From Paraspadella gotoi (taxonomy: Eukaryota; Chaetognatha): a DNA stretch of 64,000 nt. The notes under the pieces were generated by a model. The model did not search any database and had not been told where the DNA came from. It saw only the letters and a program-made list of their open reading frames with translations. The stretch spans positions 26,693,298 to 26,757,297 of the forward strand of contig CM119264.1 of the NCBI GenBank assembly GCA_051294375.1, read 5' to 3'. The position numbers were made by a program, and so were the translations under genes. Every line of letters starts with the position of its first letter. Positions within the stretch are counted from its first letter, which is position 1. Shown here piece by piece: positions 33,790-45,240 of the stretch.

Positions 33790-35940
33790 AAAGTGCCCAC
33801 TTTTCCGATTTTAAGAAATCCCCCTCCGCCTTTGCTCCACCGAAAGGTTCGTGACCTGGACACTCTTCCCTTAAAATGGGAAAAGCTTCGCTGAAATTCT
33901 CAATGAAAGACCCGGTTTTTTCCTTTTTCTTCTTTTTTGTTTTTCTTTTTTTTTTTTTTTTCTGGACCCAGAGGTTTTTCTCTCTAACCTGGCTCTTTTC
34001 ATTAACCGTCATAACCTCGGACTTTATGTTCAAAATATGACCTCGGACTGACCTTTTTATTTTACTCCCTGTTCTCGATCTTTATCTCGCTCTCTCGGGT
34101 CTTTCTCTCACTCAACCTGGTTCGTATTTACATCGCATCTGTCCCTTTTTTCCTTATTTTTTATCCATATCTCACTACTTACTTTCCGTCTCTCGTCTCT
34201 CGTCTCTCATCTCTCTCTCGCTCTCTCTCTCCGCCTCTCTCTCTCTCTTCAGATTCGCTTCAGCCTTGCACCTAGACGTACGGTTGAGTTCTGAATTCAC
34301 AGTCGGTGTGAGTTCGAGCCACAGGGGAAAGAAGCAGATGTTTTCTGCATCAGGAATTATGACTGGATTTCGACGGAAAAGCCAAAGTTTTTTCACGGGA
34401 TAAAAGGGTCGAGAGGGGAAAAGGGAGAGGGAGTGGGGAAAAATTTTTAAATGGAGAGAGAGAGGGAGAGGGAGAGAGACTGAGAAAAATTCGGAGATCG
34501 AGTGGGAGAGAGTGAGAGAGGGAAAGGGAGGGGGAGAGAGAAGGTGAACATCGTCGAGGGGCGGAGAAGACTCACGACGAAGAGTAGAGAGGTTGGACAG
34601 ATTGAGATTGACCTAAATGTTAATTAAAGAGAAGAAATAAAAAAAAGAGAAGTTGAAAACGAAAATGAATTGATTTGGAAAGAATCGGGTGAAATTGGAA
34701 TCGAAGTGGAAGGAGCCAAAGTTAAACGGCGGGAGTAAAAAATCGTTGTTTAATTACTGGTCATATGATTTACCACTGTGACACTGTGTGCACTGTGCAA
34801 AGCTTTCACAGTTGACGAGAAGAGAGAAAGGGACTTTCACTTGTGATTTGTCTTGTAGGAAATTGTATTTAAAATATTTCCTGATTGAAATCTAGTCCTA
34901 CGTAGTATAATCATATGAAGACACTCACCCCGGGATATAAGAGAAGTTAGGTGATCGAAATCGCGACGCGGGGTGACTCTGAAATCAGCGCAGGGAAATG
35001 AGAGGGAAAGGAAATTCTTATCCAAGAGATTTTTATCGGGAGAAGAAGGAAAGAGAAAATTGGGAAGGCGGAAATTTGGGAAAGAAAAAGGGAGAGGAGA
35101 AAGGAGAGGAGGAAGAAGAGGAGGAAAAGGAGAGGAGAAAGGATTGAAAAGTAGAAATGAAAGGAATGAAAAATGATTAAAGGATGAAAGAAGTGACAGG
35201 AACTGATCGAGGAAAAAGACGAAAGCGAAAAGACTAAATATGTCGATTATGATTTCATAATGATTGTGAAATTCTTGAATTAATTTTTTGAGAAAATGGT
35301 GCAAAATAATCGTTTTGAAAATCCGTGCAATAATTGTATCTATATTTAAATCATAAACTGTTTTAAAGATAAAAAAAAGTGCCAACGTTCTCTTAAAACC
35401 ATTTGAAATGTAATCAAACGAAAGCTAAAATAAAATAAAAAAATATCCACGATTGTGAATTGATACTCATGAATGTACTAATACAAATGTAGAAAGTCGA
35501 CCCCAATGAAGGTGAAAATGAGAACGAGGTAAGCAGTGATTGCTTAATCCCAAGCGATTACTGGAAGTCACGTGATCGTGAATTCGTTGACGCAAATTTG
35601 AAAATCGACGTGAAAGTCCCTTAAGGTAGGGGCGGGACGGGGGTGGCAGAGAATGGTGGAAGATGGTGAAAAGCGTTGTGATTCAAAATCGGTTAAGTAA
35701 TGATGCGAGTCACGTGAAATAAAATGATGGAAATGATTGCATTTATTGATTGAATGAATGAATTTCTTGAATTGATTTCCCAAATAAAAATTAATTCATT
35801 GAAATGGAATTGGGAAAGTACAACTTTTAATTAGAAAAAGATTCAAAATACTTAAGAAACTTGAATCTATTTAAATAAAAAACAAAGTCAATTCCATGCA
35901 TTTGGCGCTCTATGTTAATCTCGACTGAGCGACTAATACG
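33790..35940. other. Unique and purine-rich non-coding DNA
   Basis: 34180-34250 is TC-rich, 34400-34560 GA/GGGA-rich and 34980-35220 strongly purine-rich. Near 34300-34322 GGTGTGAGTTCGAGCCACAG resembles a tRNA T arm, with a weak A-box-like stretch about 35 bp upstream. A tRNA-derived short retroelement fragment is possible but unproven. The 182-aa minus-strand frame (35385-34837) is the Phe/Leu/Ser/Pro reading of the purine tract. No gene is supported. Confidence 0.5.
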
Positions 35941-36223
35941 ATGGGTTCACCGACTTGGGAGACTCACGAAAATATTTCCGTGATTCCATTTTAATCTCGG
36001 ATTCCGAATTAATGAAGATAAATTTAGCCGTCAACTTTTCGCCTTTTTTTTTTGTCGTTAACGAGTCTCGCAATTTTGGTAAGAAACGAATGTTCGCAGA
36101 TTTTTTCGATTCAACTTCATTTGACGCGGAAAGATGAAAAACGCTTCCCAAGGCAGTTGCTAACCTGTATACGAGAGAGAGAGAGAGAGAGACGGAGATG
36201 AGAGAGAGAGAGAGCAGCAGGAC

Positions 36224-36270
<47 letters not shown>

Positions 36271-36967
36271 AGAAGAATAGCCTAATTTTTCCTTCCTTTT
36301 TTTTTTGGTTCGTTCTCCGAAATTCGAGTAAATTACGACGAAGACTCGACGAGCGAATTGCATTTGTCGCCGACCGCCAATTTTTGCCTAGCCCCCACCC
36401 CCCTCCCACCTCGGCTTCTCCTCCCACCACCCCTAAACGCCCCCGCTCCCCCCCTTCTCCCTGATTCTTAATGGTCCCCGTCATCAATTTCTTTCTTATT
36501 TTTATTTAGAAAAAAGAAAAAAAAAAGGATATTTTTTGTGAATGAACGACACGACTGCCGACAATGCAAACGACAAATGCACCCGCGCGACAGATGTAAC
36601 CAACCGACAGTCGCAATCCCGGGCTTTGATTTATAGTCACATCGGAGTCGCGCTGAAGGAGGCGGTTGGGTGGAAAGGGGGGAGGGTGGAAGAGGATTGG
36701 GAGAGTGGGGTATGGAAGGGGTCGAGATTAGAATTAGGGAATAGAGATAGGAAAAGTGGAATCAGATTTTATTAAGTTTTGGGGATGAAGTTGAATGGGA
36801 GTTGGAAGATGAGGTGAGTGAATGAGGATCACTCGTGGGAGGAAATGAAAATGATAGTTGGAACGGAGCGACCAACGGGGAAAAGAAATTGTAGGAAATG
36901 TTAAGTATATCGATGTTTTACGTTCTCAGAGAGAAGAGAAAGCAAGAGAGAGAGGAGAGAGCAGAGA

Positions 36968-37008
<41 letters not shown>

Positions 37009-37450
37009 ATTAGAATGTTATAAGTTGAGTTCGACCTCCGGTTATCACTAAGGAATCAAGTGAAATTGAATGAAGACTCGTAAGGTTCCATTGAACCGAC
37101 GCAAAAAAAAACCCCGGCTTAATCAACGTTCGAAAAAAAAATAACTTTCCATCGACAGAGTTGTGATAATTTACAAAGTTATCTCGCGATCACCGGCGAT
37201 GACGAAAAAGAAAAATCATTCGCTGAATTATTCCAGCAAAAAAAAACTCGTTCGCTTCGATTTTTCAATGAAAAACTGTAAAGAAGGAGAAAAAAATAAA
37301 AATTCCTCGACGCGAAACTCCGGATGAATTTTTTTTTTTAAATTTTTCCAAACGATTGAATCCCAAAAAAATTTTCTTTCCCGTCGCGAAATTGGAATAA
37401 ATTAAGTCGCGTTAATCGGCTCCCGCTGTAATTAGTTTTTCATCGACCGA
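35941..37450. repeat. GA arrays and unique DNA
   Basis: GA arrays lie at 36174-36270 and 36925-37010. C-rich text lies at 36385-36460. A GACAGATGTAACC phrase near 36588 echoes the CCGGATGTAACC motif. GGTGAGTG near 36811 could be a donor but no exon leads into it. No coding sequence is supported. Confidence 0.6.
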
Positions 37451-37519
37451 TCGTTAAAAACTTCGCCTCGATTTTTTTCTTTTTTTTTCATGGTTGACGT
37501 TCATCGTGTGGATGTCGCG

Positions 37520-37716
37520 AGAGACATCTTCATTAAGATCATCGTCGTCTTCATCGTCGTCGTTTTTGTAATCATCATCATCATCATCGTAATCATCATC
37601 ATCATCATCATCATAAGCATCATCATCACACTCATCATCACACTCATCATCTTTGTCTTTATCATCATCGTCAATCATCAAGGTCAGCATTATAACCATT
37701 TTGCATATTATTATTG

Positions 37717-37775
<59 letters not shown>

Positions 37776-37865
37776 GTCGTCGTCGTGATCCTCATCATCG
37801 CCTCAGAAGCCATCTTCAGGACATCTTCATTAAGATCTTCATCGTCGTCGTTACGAAAGAATTAG
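37520..37865 (+). repeat. Compound ATC array with repeated flank
   Basis: ATC units, with CAC, CAT and GTC variants, run 37545-37675 and again 37715-37775. The phrase ACATCTTCATTAAGATC occurs before the array (about 37524) and after it (about 37822), each followed by ATCGTCGTC. The array therefore sits inside a direct repeat of about 298-bp period, as expected if it grew by unequal exchange or replication slippage of a larger unit. Confidence 0.85.
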
Positions 37866-38760
37866 ATAATAAAGAAGGAAAAAGACAAAAGGGAAAAGAA
37901 AACTCACTTTTTTTTTACTTATTCAATGAGAAAAAGAAGGAAAGGAAGATTTTTCTCATATTCTTTATTAGTTTATGTATGTATATTCTTTTTATGAATA
38001 CCCACAGACGATCGGTTAATGTAAGTTTAAATAAGTGACATAAGTTTAAATAGTTACAAAAATGGTAATAAATAAACGCAACAGTAACATGTTTCTCATC
38101 TCATCGATCAATTCGATCATCATCGATCATCATCAAGTAATCATCTGTATCGTCATTATCTTCATTCCACTTTTAAAAAAAGACATTTTTCCCTACTCAA
38201 AAGTTCCTCTTTTTCTTCGATGAAAACAAAATAGAAAAGTAAGAAGTGAAAAAAGGTTCCTAACTTTGTTAACAGGATTAAATTCGGCTTAGAGCGAAAG
38301 GAAAAGACAAAAAGCCACAAGAAAGAAGAAAGCATCTTACTCACTTACTCACTCTCCCATTTCACTCACTCACAACCCAAATGGAGGAAAAGAAAAAACA
38401 TTCCTCGAGGGATAAAAAGTCTTACGTTGACCAATAACACGATTTTTTTTCATTTTTGTTGCGGTAAATAATTCATTCGTAAATGTTTTAGGGAAAAGAG
38501 GGAAGAAAAACATTTTAAATTTTTGGAAAGTTGAAAGAATGAAATAAAAGATAAGGATAAAAAAAGAGAGAGGAAGACAGAAGATGAAGGCGAAGAAATA
38601 AGACAGAAGATAGAAGACAGAAGACAGAAGAAGGAAAAAAAAGAACCTAAGAAAAATATAGAAAATAAAAACGCGAAGACAGAAAAGAGAAAATTAATTG
38701 AAACAGAACATTATAAGGAAAAGACAAATCCAATAAAATCGTTGGATACAGAACTCATGC
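37866..38760. other. AT-rich and A-rich non-coding DNA
   Basis: GACAGAA-type 7-bp repeats occur at 38565-38640. The rest is AT- or A-rich with no gene. Confidence 0.6.
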
Positions 38761-38804
38761 GAACATTACGAAAAGAATGTATATGTACAATTGTACATGT
38801 AATG

Positions 38805-39060
38805 AACATGGCGGGCACCTGGCACACTGCGGGCACCCGATGGGCACCATGAAAGTAGAGGGCACACAGCCGGGAACCCAGTCAACGGCGAAATCGGCAG
38901 GCATCAGCGAGCACCAGCACCCGGTGCCCACCCAGTCGGGGCACCCAATCAACGGTGATATCACGGCCAGAACTCCTTTACGTGCGAACCACGCGCGCGA
39001 ATGAACTAGCGCGTGCACGTACTCACGTGCGCGCGCGTTCCGAGCGCAAAGAGAAGAACG
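38805..39060. other. GGGCACC-rich patch with a 66-bp repeat
   Basis: GGGCACC or its near-complement recurs seven or more times in 38811-38947. CCCARTCAACGGYGAWATC occurs at about 38878 and 38944, a 66-bp direct repeat. Downstream, 39005-39050 is a CACGTGCGCGCGCG-rich stretch with E-box palindromes. The patch is GC-rich and sharply bounded by A-rich DNA. Open frames of 75 aa (plus) and 87 aa (minus) exist but are not typical of coding sequence. Confidence 0.55.
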
Positions 39061-39109
39061 AAAATCCGGAAATCACATTAGTACGCGTTGCGCTGAGAGG
39101 AGAACTCAA

Positions 39110-39173
39110 GTGGAAACCCTAGCAATTACTGCGGAGGAGAAGGGAGAGAATGAGAGAAGAGGAAAGAGAGAAG

Positions 39174-39204
<31 letters not shown>

Positions 39205-39206
39205 AC

Positions 39207-39273
<67 letters not shown>

Positions 39274-39600
39274 GAGAGAGAAGAGGGTGTGTCCGTATTC
39301 CTCTGCGATTCAGTTGTTTCAGTTTTCCGCGTTTTTTCTTCAGCTTAACACAAAAAATCTTTACTAAAACGTTTAATTATATGTATGTATTTTTGTTTGT
39401 TTACAAAGTTGATTCCATGATATTTTATAAAAGAAAAGTCAAATTCAATGTTACGTTTTGATTTGAAGATGAAAAAATCGGGAGCTAAAGATTTGCGATT
39501 AATTGATCTTTAGATGTAAACGCGATTCTTTTCTGGGTTGCATTTTATCGTCTCTCTCTCTCTCTCTCCTCGTCTTCTCTCTCTCTCCTCTTCTCTCTCT

Positions 39601-39638
<38 letters not shown>

Positions 39639-39950
39639 CTCTCTCCCTTCCCTCCCTCGGGGCCCGTCCTTTTACGATCGATTTTTACGACAAACAAATT
39701 GTCAGAGAATCCTCGTTCTCCTCCTTTCTCTTCATCAGGCTAATCTCATCTTCGACTCGAACGCCCTCTCCCGTTGAGCGCCCCCACTCATCCTTACCGA
39801 CTTACTTACCCTTACTCCCTGCTTGGTTACTCTTTAAACCTACCTAGTACTACTTACTCCTTACTTAACGTACTTACGATACTTATACTTTTGGTCATTC
39901 TCTTTATCCTTATCAATTAATTTACTTTCTTAACTTAACTTAACTTAACC
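39110..39950. repeat. GA array then TC arrays
   Basis: A GA array with breaks (39140-39285) is followed 265 bp later by TC arrays (39550-39650). The intervening DNA is AT-rich. 39780-39950 has CTTACTTAC/TTAACTTAACTT short repeats leading into the next array. Confidence 0.8.
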
Positions 39951-40044
39951 TTTCTTTTCTTTTCTTTTCTTTTCTTTTCTTTTCTTTTCTTTTCTTTTCT
40001 TTTCTTTTCTTTTCTTTTCTTTTCTTTTATTTTCTTTTCTTTTC
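39951..40044 (+). repeat. TTTTC pentanucleotide array
   Basis: About 18 units, one with a C-to-A change. It is the same motif as the array at 28016-28128. Confidence 0.9.
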
Positions 40045-40139
40045 TCCCTCTCTTTTTACTTCTCATCCCCTCCAGCAACTATGGCGACCTCAAATTGAAA
40101 GAAATCAAAGTTACAATCGAACATCAATAACGAGTTAAC

Positions 40140-40145
40140 GATTAC

Positions 40146-40182
<37 letters not shown>

Positions 40183-40500
40183 TTGAGATTTGACGATCGA
40201 GAGAAACGCGACGCCATCGACGCCGAAACGAGAAACCGAAAGGGAAAAAAGTTACAACCGGGCGTCACGACATCCGGGGAGTTGGGGAAAAAGAGGAGAA
40301 GGGCGGATGTATCTTGAAACAGTGGAAATGAGGGCCGGCTGTAACTGAAAACGATGTACACACACAAAAGAAGGATGTAATTGGAAAGACAAGGTGAGAA
40401 GCCAGGATGTAATTACCAACGCGAGCTGGAAAGCCCGGATAAGAAATGAGAGTTATAAAAGAGGGATGTAATTACAGGAAGAAAAGGCTGATTTACTCAA
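40140..40500 (+). repeat. ACG array and degraded GGATGTAA cluster
   Basis: An ACG array runs 40147-40181. From 40255 to 40475 the word GGATGTAA or a close variant recurs near 40303, 40332, 40368, 40402 and 40463, at roughly 30-60-bp spacing, with GCCGG or CCCGGAT beside several. This is the same motif as the tighter array at 18782-18922. The purine-rich spacers are also alike. Confidence 0.55.
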
Positions 40501-40603
40501 TTCGAATCGCTTTTAAAAGAGAAATTGTTTAAAAAAAATTTATTACTGTAATTTACATTAATTTATAGACTTTTTTTCTTTTAGCCTTGCTGAGCGCTGA
40601 CAG

Positions 40604-40622
40604 AGACTGAGAGAGAGAGAAG

Positions 40623-40703
<81 letters not shown>

Positions 40704-40797
40704 ACTCGTCAGTCACTGGGTCGAAAGGAAAAACAAGGAAATGATCTTTTGGGACCGGAACTGAGTCTGGAAAGCCTTTCGCCCACAAGAGCGACCT

Positions 40798-40888
<91 letters not shown>

Positions 40889-40892
40889 CTCC
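40604..40892. repeat. Facing GA and TC arrays
   Basis: GA (40604-40704, with small breaks) and TC (40800-40892, unbroken) are complementary and separated by about 95 bp of unique DNA. A transcript through either strand could fold into a stem of 80 or more pairs. 44650-44896 repeats the layout with TC first. Confidence 0.8.
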
Positions 40893-41312
40893 CGTCACTC
40901 AACTTGTCGACAGTATTATTTGCGAGTTGCTGTTATTTTTATTTTTCCTTCAAAGTCTAAGGATGATGTTGAGTCCCGTTTGCAAAAACAAAGGGTCCAT
41001 CGTTGCCACCAATGGGGCCTCAAAAATGGGAACAGTGAGAATCTATTCTTTGGGGCTTTGAAACTTGGACTTTTCCTGTTTTTTTAATTAAAATATTAAA
41101 CACCACATTCAACTACGTAACATAGTTAATCTACTCAGTTATTCTCTATCAAAATATACAAATAACATGATCGCTTAAAATAGCAAAGGTAACCTAATTT
41201 TTACGAACAATAATACTACTACTTAATGACTTTTTTAGCCTTAAAACTTCAATTGCGAAGTTTAGGATGACTCAAAAAGGGAGATTTTTGCGATTCAAAG
41301 TCGCCTATGAAG

Positions 41313-41405
<93 letters not shown>

Positions 41406-42370
41406 TCAAAGAAAAAAGTAAGGATCATCATCTCTTCCAATGACGTATGGACGAAAGGACGGAAACGACATCAACTAAAACAACAACAACAAAGCAGACG
41501 CGCCGCCGCACGACGACGACGAACGACGACGACGACGACGACACGACGACGAATCACGAATTCAAGGGTCCCTCTCCACCCGGACGCCGTTAAACTCGCA
41601 TAAACCCAAGAAAACGGTTTTTTTTTCCTTTTTTCCTTCTTCTTTTTTTCTCTCTCTCTTCCTCTCTCGTCCCCTCAGCCTCGTTCTCCCTCAATTCAAA
41701 TTTCTCTCTCCCCCCCCTTCTCCCCCCCTCCCATCCCCCCTCTCCCCCTCGCCGTCTTTCCCCTCCGCGTCACTTATTGTCCTTATGTTTAATTCATGAA
41801 AATCCCGCCAGGCGCCTCCACGCGCGCGTCTTTAAAGCGGAAGAACCTTTTTTTTTTTCTCTCTCTTTTCTCTTTTCTCTTTTTTTTTTCCGTTTCCACT
41901 TTTTTTTAAGTCTTACGATGAAAATAAGGTAAAAAAAAAACGCGGAGTGAAATCGCATGCGCGGAAGAGATTCGCAGATTCACGTGAAAGAGTGTGAGAG
42001 CGCGTGAGAGTCTAGAGAAAGTATTAGAAAGTGTGGAAGAGAGAAAGTGCTTAAAGATTGTTAATATATACATAGAAAATAAATAATAGTTAAAGGAAAA
42101 GCCCTTGATCTTACTCAAAATAAGCAATCATTGCAACATTTTCCGCAGAAACATCTGCGCGTCAGTGTCCTCCGCGCATGCGCGATTCCCGTCCCAAAAT
42201 CCTTCGTTCGTCCGTGATCTCCGGAAAGTCTCGTCCGATGGCAAAAGTGTTTTTTTCTTTTGACTCTTGATTCCTGACGGACAAGTGATCAAGATTCTTT
42301 TTCGATCAGAGCGAAGGTGTAATTAGCCATTCAAAGAGGATTTCAAAGAATCATTCGGGAGAGAGAGAGA
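40893..42370. repeat. TC array, ACG array and C-rich run
   Basis: 40900-41300 is unique AT-rich DNA. An unbroken TC array runs 41317-41391. ACG/CAA triplets occur at 41470-41555. 41640-41760 is C/T-rich. 41940-42250 is CpG-bearing unique sequence with GCGCATGCGCG palindromes (about 42172-42183). No gene is supported. Confidence 0.65.
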
Positions 42371-42388
42371 GGCGGCCATTGAAGAGTT

Positions 42389-42426
<38 letters not shown>

Positions 42427-42687
42427 TCATCTCTCTCTCTCTCTTCTCTCTTCTCTCTCTTCTCTCTCTCTCTCTCCTCCATTCCACCTCTCCTTTCTTT
42501 CAATGGCGTAGTACTCTTTCGGTTTTTTTTCTCCCTTCTTTACAAAAGACGAGCGAGCAGAAAAAAAAAAAAAGTGAAATGAAATAAAAGAGCATTCCTT
42601 CTTTCGTCTCATCGTTTCGCCTTTTTCAATTTCGGCTCCGTTCATCCGCGCATCAGAAGAAAATTTATCATCTAAAACAAAAACACC

Positions 42688-42783
<96 letters not shown>

Positions 42784-44407
42784 TCTTTTTTTTCCTCTTT
42801 CCTTTAATTCCTTTTTATTCTTTATCGTCGACATTTTTTTCCTTTTTTCTCCAGATTCTCGGTTGTTTGCCCTTTTGTTCTGCTCGTCTCTTTTTTTTTC
42901 CCCGCCGTCAGAGATCTCCCGGTTTTCGACTCATCATTTCTCTTCCTTGTTCATTTGTTATCGCCGACGCTCGACAGTTAAGACGATTACGAACGCCCTC
43001 TTCTTATCTCTCTATCCCTCGAAACGCCCGCAGCGACGTCGATTGACTACAACGACGACGACGACAACAACAACGACGGCTTCAATCGAATTACATTGTT
43101 TGTCTTTTCATCGATTTTCTCGATTTTCTTTTTGCTTCGTTTTTTTTCTTTGAGAGAGAGAGAGAAGAGAGAATGATTCACGCTTTTCAGTCGTGACTCG
43201 CGATGTTCTTTTGTTCGATAGACGCGTTCCTGTTCCCTTCTCAGCCCGACCGTTTCCATGCTTGACCGCCTGCCTGCCCAATCTTACCCTCTAACCCGCC
43301 CTTCTATCCTCCACCTGCTCTCTAACCCGCCCTCCTATCCTCTACCTGCCCTCTAACCCGCCCTCCTATCCTCCTACCCTCCATTTCTTTTTCTTTTCCT
43401 CCCTCGGCTTCCATCTGTCCTCTCTCTCTCCATTTCCCTCTTTCGCATCCACCTCCTCTTATGACCAACTCTGCCCCTTTTCTTATGACCAACTATGCCC
43501 CTTTTCTCTTCCCCTGCCAAGCTCTCCCCGCCCCCTTGCCTCCTCTTTCCTCTTTGTAGTTTTCACGACCTTGCCATTGTCATTGTCATTGTCATTGTCA
43601 TTGTCACAACCACCAATCTTCTTTTCCTTCCTTTTATTTACTTTGCTTCACTTCTCTACATTCTTGGTTATTTCTGCTTCCTCTTTCTCCTTTTCCTCTC
43701 CCCCCCTACCCACCTCTTTGCCTCTTCCACGACTTGTCTTCCTACCTCCACCCTCTCTCTTCTCATCCTTCTTCCGCCTCTTCCTCTCTCTCCCCCGCCA
43801 CCCTCCTCTTCCAATTCGCCCGTCGAGTTCGCCCCGCCCTTTGCCTCTTCCACGCTCCGCTGGGATATTTCATCTCCTTTCATTAAATCCCGGAAACAAT
43901 CTCTCCTTTCCGCGTCTCCTCAGTTTCTTTTCCTTTTTGCTCCTGTAGGGGGTCTCGCTGCTCTCTTTATTTTTGCTTCTGTAAAAGCCTCACCGCTCCT
44001 TTAGTAGATATCTCACCCTTCTCTTTGTTATTTTTCCTAAATGACACGAGTCGCCCATTTTCTTTTTACTCCTGTAAGATTCTCACCGTTCTATTTCTTT
44101 CTGCTCCTTTTCCATCACTACTGACCTATCCATTTTTTATTGCTCCTTTAAGATCCTCATTGCTTTTTTGATCAACAAATTCACTTATTGTTTTCAAGTA
44201 AAAAAAAAAACTTTTTCATTTTTTGGCTTTTTTTCTGCTTTTTTTAATTTCTTGCTTCTCTTTCCTCCATTTGCTTTTTCCTCTTATCTGAAATTCACCG
44301 GTTTTCTTTTTAATTTTGTTTTTCTTTTTCTCTTTCCATCTTTGGTTCTCTATCTCCTTTTCTTCCAATCGACATTTTCTCTGTCTCTCTTTCTCTCTCT
44401 ATCTCTC

Positions 44408-44447
<40 letters not shown>

Positions 44448-44570
44448 GCTCTCTCTGCCTCATTTTGCTCTTTTTTTTTCTGCTCATTTTATCGCTCCAC
44501 TTTTTTTTCTTTTCTTTCTTTTTTTTTGCTCCATTTTATCTTTCTCCTTTTTGTGCCTTTTGAGTGTTGT
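42371..44570. repeat. TC arrays, CATTGT repeat and C-rich minisatellite
   Basis: TC arrays lie at 42389-42480, 42690-42776 and 44386-44455. 43051-43080 is an ACG/AAC triplet run. 43280-43380 holds about three copies of a 35-bp unit with CTAACCCGCCC and CTATCCTC. A 22-bp unit with CTTATGACCAACT occurs twice at about 43457-43500. A CATTGT array runs 43574-43605. Frames of up to 169 aa on the plus strand are pyrimidine-tract readings. Confidence 0.7.
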
Positions 44571-44649
44571 TCCTGGAGGAGACTCACCATAGACGGACGA
44601 CCGAGAGCTGGCTTCCCGTCTCGCCTCTCGCTTTCCTTTTTTTATCTCC

Positions 44650-44654
44650 CTCTC

Positions 44655-44714
<60 letters not shown>

Positions 44715-44812
44715 TCTCTCCCGTTTACTGTCCCGCTCAGAAAAAAGAAGTCTACTTCCAGAAAGCCCCAATCCTAAATTACGCACAAGAACGAGCACAA
44801 AAGAAGAGAGAG

Positions 44813-44860
<48 letters not shown>

Positions 44861-44896
44861 AGAAGAGAGAGAGAGAGCGAGAGAGAGAGAGAGAGC
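44650..44896. repeat. Facing TC and GA arrays
   Basis: TC (44650-44712) and GA (44803-44896) arms are separated by about 90 bp of unique sequence, the mirror of the arrangement at 40604-40892. Confidence 0.8.
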
Positions 44897-44984
44897 AAGC
44901 TAACAAACGCCTTTTTAAGCTTCAAAAACTACGAAAAAAGCTATAAAACTCGAAACTGAAATATTTGCAAAGGCGGAGAGAGAA

Positions 44985-45240
44985 GAAAAAACGCCCGGCG
45001 TCGTATTTCATGTCGTCGGCGGCGTTAATGGCGCCGACCAGCGGCGCCACGCCATGCAGAGAGACCCGACTGACCGGAAGTAGCGAAGTTTAACCGGCGC
45101 GCGACGCCGGACCGAAAATGACGCCGGAAATGACGCCGAGTTGAAACGACGCAACAGATTTTGATAAAAAACGTCGATTATGTCGAGAGATCGAGGGTTT
45201 AATGTCGTCGTCGTTGTCGTCGTCGTCGTCGTCGTCATTG
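44985..45240. promoter_or_regulatory. CpG-rich stretch with ETS site
   Basis: CpG-dense sequence (44994-45150) with GGCGCC palindromes, ACCGGAAG at about 45075 (canonical ETS core) and three ACGCCGGA/ACGCCGAG repeats. It is followed by a GTC array (45203-45236). Such clusters often mark housekeeping promoters. No exon with a clean frame follows on either strand, so this is only a candidate. Confidence 0.3.

Noticed and set aside
34837-35385. 182-aa minus-strand frame, Phe/Leu/Pro/Ser-rich
   Set aside because: It is the reading of a purine-rich plus-strand tract. Its apparent membrane-like segments result from T-rich codons.
39110-39461. Arg-Glu or Ser-Leu repeat proteins at GA and TC arrays
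   Set aside because: GA/TC dinucleotide arrays read as Arg-Glu or Leu-Ser in any frame. Such frames occur at every array in the window and have no domains.
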